Shown: in pieces, positions 7,062 to 9,489 of the stretch
Layout: every line of letters starts with the position of its first letter
Position numbering within the stretch: the first letter of the stretch is position 1
Source of the DNA: Betaproteobacteria bacterium
Lineage (GTDB): Bacteria > Pseudomonadota > Gammaproteobacteria > Burkholderiales > SG8-41
Direction of reading: 5' to 3'
DNA length: 9,489 nt
Assembly: GCA_025353085.1 (NCBI GenBank)
Contig: JANXRI010000362.1
Span: 1-9,489, forward strand
Program-made: the position numbers and the translations under genes
Notes under the pieces: generated by a model
Seen by the model: the letters and a program-made list of their open reading frames with translations, nothing else
Told to the model about the DNA's origin: nothing
Database searches by the model: none

Positions 7062-7948
7062 TGGATGTTCGCATCGATCGCTCCACGCGGGTGCTGGTGC
7101 AAGGTATCACCGGCCGCGCCGGTCGCCAGCACACCAAACTCATGCGCGAGTACGGCACGCACATCGTCGCGGGCGTGTCGCCCACAGCCGGCGCTTCCGA
7201 TGTCGACGGGGTGCCCGTATTCAGCGACTGCGGTGCGGCGGTCGCCGCAACCGGCGCGACGGCCAGCGTGCTCTTCGTTGGCGCAATGCAGCTCCTTGAC
7301 GCGATTCGCGACGCGGTAGAGGCGGGCATCAAACTCATCGTCACGCCGACCGAAGGCATGCCGGTGCATGACGCGCTTGCTGCGCGCCGGCTCACGCGCG
7401 CAGCCGGCGCAATCTGGATCGGCGCCTCGACGCCGGGTATGGCCGTGCCGGGTGCGGCCAAACTCGGGTTCCTGCCGAGCAGCGCATTGCTGCCCGGTCC
7501 GCTCGGCATCATGTCGAAAAGCGGCACGCTGTCGTACGAAGCCGGTTACCGCCTCGCCCAACACGGCATCGGTGCCTCGGTGTGGATCGGTGTGGGTGGC
7601 GACCCGGTAAAAGGCACGCGTTTCGGCGAGCTTTTGCCGTTCTACGCGCAGGATACGCAAACCAAGGCACTGCTGATTATTGGCGAAATCGGCGGCAACG
7701 AGGAAGAAGAATTTGCCGCGACCGTCGCGACACTGCGATTTGCCAAGCCAGTCTTCGCGCTGATCGCCGGGAAAAGTTCACCCGAAGGCGTCAGCATGGG
7801 GCATGCAGGCGCGTTGGTGCATGGCAGCCACGGCGGATACGCGGCGAAACAAGCTGCGCTCGAACGCGCTGGCATCAGGGTGTGCGCATCGCTCGACGAC
7901 ATGGCCGCGGCCGTGGGCCACTGGCACGCCGGGAATACCACCAACTAA
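7058..7948 (+). CDS. Succinyl-CoA synthetase alpha-like subunit of an acyl-CoA ligase
   Basis: This 296-residue protein is a SucD-type alpha subunit (E. coli SucD has 289) carrying the CoA-binding Rossmann domain and the phosphorylated histidine. Key segments are VQGITGRAGRQHTKLM (14-29), AGIKLIVTPTEGMP (89-102), STPGMAVPGAAKLGFLP (124-140), MSKSGTLSYEAG (152-163), GDPVKGTRF (181-189), GEIGGNEEEEFA (209-220) and SMGHAGALV (246-254) with the phospho-acceptor His249. The active site is therefore intact. Two departures from E. coli are seen: the VTPGKGG loop reads VSPTAGA (40-46), losing the lysine, and TITEG reads TPTEG. Both fit a ligase of changed specificity. The ATG at 7058 overlaps the beta-subunit stop by four bases (ATGA); a second ATG follows at 7061. 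GGAG at 7046-7049 is eight bases from the first ATG. The coupled pair should form an alpha-beta heteromer. Confidence 0.93.
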   Translation: MMDVRIDRSTRVLVQGITGRAGRQHTKLMREYGTHIVAGVSPTAGASDVDGVPVFSDCGAAVAATGATASVLFVGAMQLLDAIRDAVEAGIKLIVTPTEGMPVHDALAARRLTRAAGAIWIGASTPGMAVPGAAKLGFLPSSALLPGPLGIMSKSGTLSYEAGYRLAQHGIGASVWIGVGGDPVKGTRFGELLPFYAQDTQTKALLIIGEIGGNEEEEFAATVATLRFAKPVFALIAGKSSPEGVSMGHAGALVHGSHGGYAAKQAALERAGIRVCASLDDMAAAVGHWHAGNTTN

Positions 7949-9006
7949 TAAGTCGGCTTCGGGCGCAAATATTTTTCGCGATCCATCGAGTGCACCTCGA
8001 GCTTCTTGACCTCGACGCCTTTGAGCACATCCAGCACCACGTCCGTGCCGGCATCCCCGCTCGCCCACAGCTTGCGATAAAAATCGGTGTGTCCTTTGAC
8101 TAACTCACCGCGTATGCCGAGGATGATATCGCCGTTCGCGAGGCCCGCCTGCTCGGCCGGACTGTCGGGCGAGACACGCGTGACGAGCAATTTGCCTTGC
8201 AGATCCTGCGTGTTGACGCCGAGCCAGGGCCGCGGTTTAGACGAAGTGCGGCCTTGCGCAATCAAATCGCCCAATATCGGTTTCAATAAATCGATCGGCA
8301 CAAACATATTGCCCGGCACCTGGCCCCTGCCGCCCAGCGCATCACCGACCACCAGCGAACCGACTCCCAGCAGCTTGCCTTCCTTGTTGATGAGCGCGGC
8401 GCCCTGCCAGTTGACGGTCGCTGGCGCGGTATAGATCGCCTCGTCGAGCAGATATTCCCAATAAGCAGCAAACGGCCGGCGCGACACGACGAATGCAGGC
8501 GCGACGCCGTCGAAGCCGACTATGAGTACCGGTTCACGCTCGGGTACCGTCGCCGAATCGCCAAACGCAATCGGTTTGACCGACGGCGGTTTCGCCGCGC
8601 GCAGCAGGCCGAAGCCCGTAGAGTAATCGTAAGCGATCACGCTCGCAGGCACGCCGCGCCCGTCAGCGGTTGATATATCGACCGAGTCTGCTTCCTGCAC
8701 GAGATAACCAATCGTCAAAATGAGACCGCTCGAATCGATGACGATGCCCGTGCCTTCGCGGTCGCCACCCAGCGTATTGCGGCTGCGCGCGTCGGTGACT
8801 GCCTTCACGCGCACCTTGACGACTGAGAACGCGTCGACTGTCAGCGGCTCGCGGGCGCCTGCACGCGGCGGCTCGGCGCCTCGCACATGAGTGGACATGA
8901 AACACAGGCAGGCGGCGATGAACAGCCAACCACTAACGATGAACGTCAGTTTGTCATACGAAAATTTAGAACGATCAATGCCGATTGGTGCAAGGCGGAG
9001 CAACAT
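7945..9006 (-). CDS. HtrA-like trypsin-fold protein with PDZ domain, probably proteolytically inactive
   Basis: This 353-residue protein has a basic N-terminus and a hydrophobic segment (about 20-36), so it is exported or membrane-anchored. IAAC at 30-33 fits a lipobox, giving a possible lipoprotein, but the following residues are hydrophobic and this is uncertain. A trypsin-like domain follows (about 55-245), then a PDZ domain (about 258-335) with RPWLGVNTQDL and SPAEQAGLANGDIILGI. Aligned by eye with HtrA/DegP motifs, the catalytic His of TNNHVV is Tyr101 (TIGYLV), the Asp of DLALLK is Gly131 (GFGLLR) and the Ser of GNSGGxL is Gln201 (NWQGAAL). All three triad residues are lost while the surrounding strands are kept. 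The reading frame is intact, so it is more likely a pseudoprotease, perhaps a chaperone or binding protein, than a decayed gene. The ATG has GGAG (complement of 9016-9019) nine bases upstream. Its stop overlaps the ligase gene's stop from the opposite strand. Confidence 0.85.
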   Translation of the reverse strand: MLLRLAPIGIDRSKFSYDKLTFIVSGWLFIAACLCFMSTHVRGAEPPRAGAREPLTVDAFSVVKVRVKAVTDARSRNTLGGDREGTGIVIDSSGLILTIGYLVQEADSVDISTADGRGVPASVIAYDYSTGFGLLRAAKPPSVKPIAFGDSATVPEREPVLIVGFDGVAPAFVVSRRPFAAYWEYLLDEAIYTAPATVNWQGAALINKEGKLLGVGSLVVGDALGGRGQVPGNMFVPIDLLKPILGDLIAQGRTSSKPRPWLGVNTQDLQGKLLVTRVSPDSPAEQAGLANGDIILGIRGELVKGHTDFYRKLWASGDAGTDVVLDVLKGVEVKKLEVHSMDREKYLRPKPTY

Positions 9007-9044
9007 GATTAAAATCTCCAGTTACGCAGCGAGAAGCTGAGTCA

Positions 9045-9073
9045 ATAGTATGCTTGAAAGCGCGCTTCGGCAA
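9045..9073 (-). promoter_or_regulatory. Candidate promoter for the HtrA-like gene
   Basis: On the minus strand TTGCCG (complement of 9068-9073) and TACTAT (complement of 9045-9050) are 17 bp apart, each matching four of six consensus bases. An AT-rich tract just upstream (9087-9130) could act as an UP-like element. The start would be near 9038, about 30 bases before the ATG. Confidence 0.4.
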
Positions 9074-9246
9074 TCGAGGACTCGTGCGAAAATATTGTTT
9101 TATTATTATTGTTCTGCGTAGGAAAAATGATTACGCCAGTCTGGACATTGTCATACGCGGCGTGGCGGTTATCGCTTACAGCGGCCCCGAGGCATGCGGA
9201 CGATTATAGACAGGCACCCTGGTTATAAAAATGCAAGGCATCAAAC

Positions 9247-9266
9247 CCGGGTAATATCCGGTTAAT
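9247..9266 (+). repeat. Imperfect direct repeat upstream of the SDR gene
   Basis: CCGGGTAAT (9247-9255) and CCGGTTAAT (9258-9266) differ at one of nine bases and are offset by 11 bp, about one helical turn. They end 24 bases before the SDR start codon. This could be a tandem operator half-site or chance. Confidence 0.3.
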
Positions 9267-9290
9267 CAAAAATGTGGGAGGGAGTACAAA

Positions 9291-9489
9291 ATGGAATTGG
9301 GATTGAAAGGCAAAATCGCCGTCGTCACTGGCGGCACTGAAGGAATCGGCAAAGCCAGCGTAATCGAATTCGCGCGCGAAGGTGCGAAAGTCGCCATTTG
9401 CGCGCGCAATGCCGAACGCGTTGAAAAGACCGTCGCGGAAATCAAGCGCGCGGGCGGCGACGCGTTTGGCATGGCAGCCGACATGAGCA
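9291..9489 (+). CDS. Short-chain dehydrogenase/reductase, N-terminal fragment (runs off right edge)
   Basis: The first 66 codons of an SDR oxidoreductase are present. The protein opens with MELGLKGKIAVVTGG, giving the classical cofactor-binding TGGTEGIG (residues 13-20), then EFAREGAKVAICARN with Arg39 at the end of the second strand. An Arg there often favours NADP(H). The window ends shortly before the expected NNAG motif and well before the catalytic YxxxK. A strong ribosome-binding site, GGGAGGGAG at 9276-9284, lies six bases before the ATG and fixes the start. SDRs of this type include 3-oxoacyl reductases and 3-hydroxyacyl dehydrogenases, so it could supply a redox step missing from the nearby operon, but it is separated from it by the HtrA-like gene and no link is shown. 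Confidence 0.9.
   Translation, partial: MELGLKGKIAVVTGGTEGIGKASVIEFAREGAKVAICARNAERVEKTVAEIKRAGGDAFGMAADMS

Larger units (their letters stand above)
1387..7948 (+). other. Putative six-gene organic-acid/acyl-CoA catabolic operon
   Basis: Six plus-strand genes follow each other with gaps of 44 and 32 bp, a 1-base TGATG overlap, a 53-bp gap and a 4-base ATGA overlap. No terminator-like hairpin was seen in the gaps, so co-transcription from the promoter at 1305-1334 is likely. The products combine a periplasmic acid receptor, an acyl-CoA dehydrogenase, an enoyl-CoA hydratase, an MmgE/PrpD protein and both subunits of a SucCD-like ligase. No 3-hydroxyacyl-CoA dehydrogenase, thiolase, transporter membrane subunit or regulator is present in the window, so the pathway is not complete here. 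The operon is an inference from spacing and content. Confidence 0.7.
9007..9290. promoter_or_regulatory. Divergent intergenic region, AT-richer than its surroundings
   Basis: This 284-bp spacer separates the HtrA-like gene from the divergent SDR gene. No ORF or RNA gene is recognised. It holds the candidate minus-strand promoter at 9045-9073, an A/T tract with TTATTATTATT around 9105-9115, and an imperfect direct repeat close to the SDR gene. TATAGA (9205-9210) and TATAAA (9224-9229) could be -10 elements for the SDR gene, but neither has a convincing -35 partner. Confidence 0.5.

Noticed and set aside
6731..7660. Minus-strand open frame of 309 codons spanning the two ligase genes
   Set aside because: It crosses the junction of two well-supported plus-strand genes, has no recognisable domain, and its composition is typical of a GC-driven shadow frame.

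Overview
The window looks like a piece of a high-GC proteobacterial chromosome, most likely a betaproteobacterium of the Burkholderiales type. The reasons are strongly GC-biased third codon positions, a Bug (TctC-type) periplasmic receptor plus the remnant of a second one, and a catabolic acyl-CoA gene set of the kind common in that group. The taxonomic call is an inference from gene content. No rRNA, tRNA, CRISPR array, insertion sequence or phage gene was seen.

Layout. Left edge, minus strand: the first 24 codons of a probable flavin-reductase-like protein (1-73), a decayed C-terminal scrap of a Bug receptor with an in-frame stop (about 100-237), and a complete alpha/beta hydrolase (254-1171). 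A divergent intergenic region (1172-1386) carries a good promoter candidate in each direction.

Centre, plus strand (1387-7948): six tightly spaced genes that look like one operon. They encode a Bug receptor, an acyl-CoA dehydrogenase, an enoyl-CoA hydratase, an MmgE/PrpD-family protein, and the beta and alpha subunits of a succinyl-CoA-synthetase-like, nucleotide-dependent acyl-CoA ligase. Junctions are +44 bp, +32 bp, a 1-base overlap, +53 bp and a 4-base overlap. The simplest joint reading is uptake of an organic acid by the receptor, thioesterification by the SucCD-like ligase, alpha,beta-dehydrogenation and hydration, with the MmgE/PrpD protein isomerising, dehydrating or decarboxylating an intermediate. 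The substrate cannot be read from sequence. Several enzymes depart from textbook active sites: the dehydrogenase lacks Glu at both usual base positions, the ligase beta subunit has an altered loop, and the MmgE/PrpD protein lacks the family His.

Right side: a convergent gene (7945-9006, minus) shares its stop region with the operon. It encodes an exported or anchored HtrA-like protein with a PDZ domain in which all three catalytic-triad positions appear to be replaced, so it is probably a pseudoprotease. An AT-richer divergent spacer (9007-9290) follows, and then the start of an SDR oxidoreductase (9291 to the window end, plus).

The best candidates for something undescribed are the six-gene organic-acid cluster and the inactive HtrA-like protein beside it.
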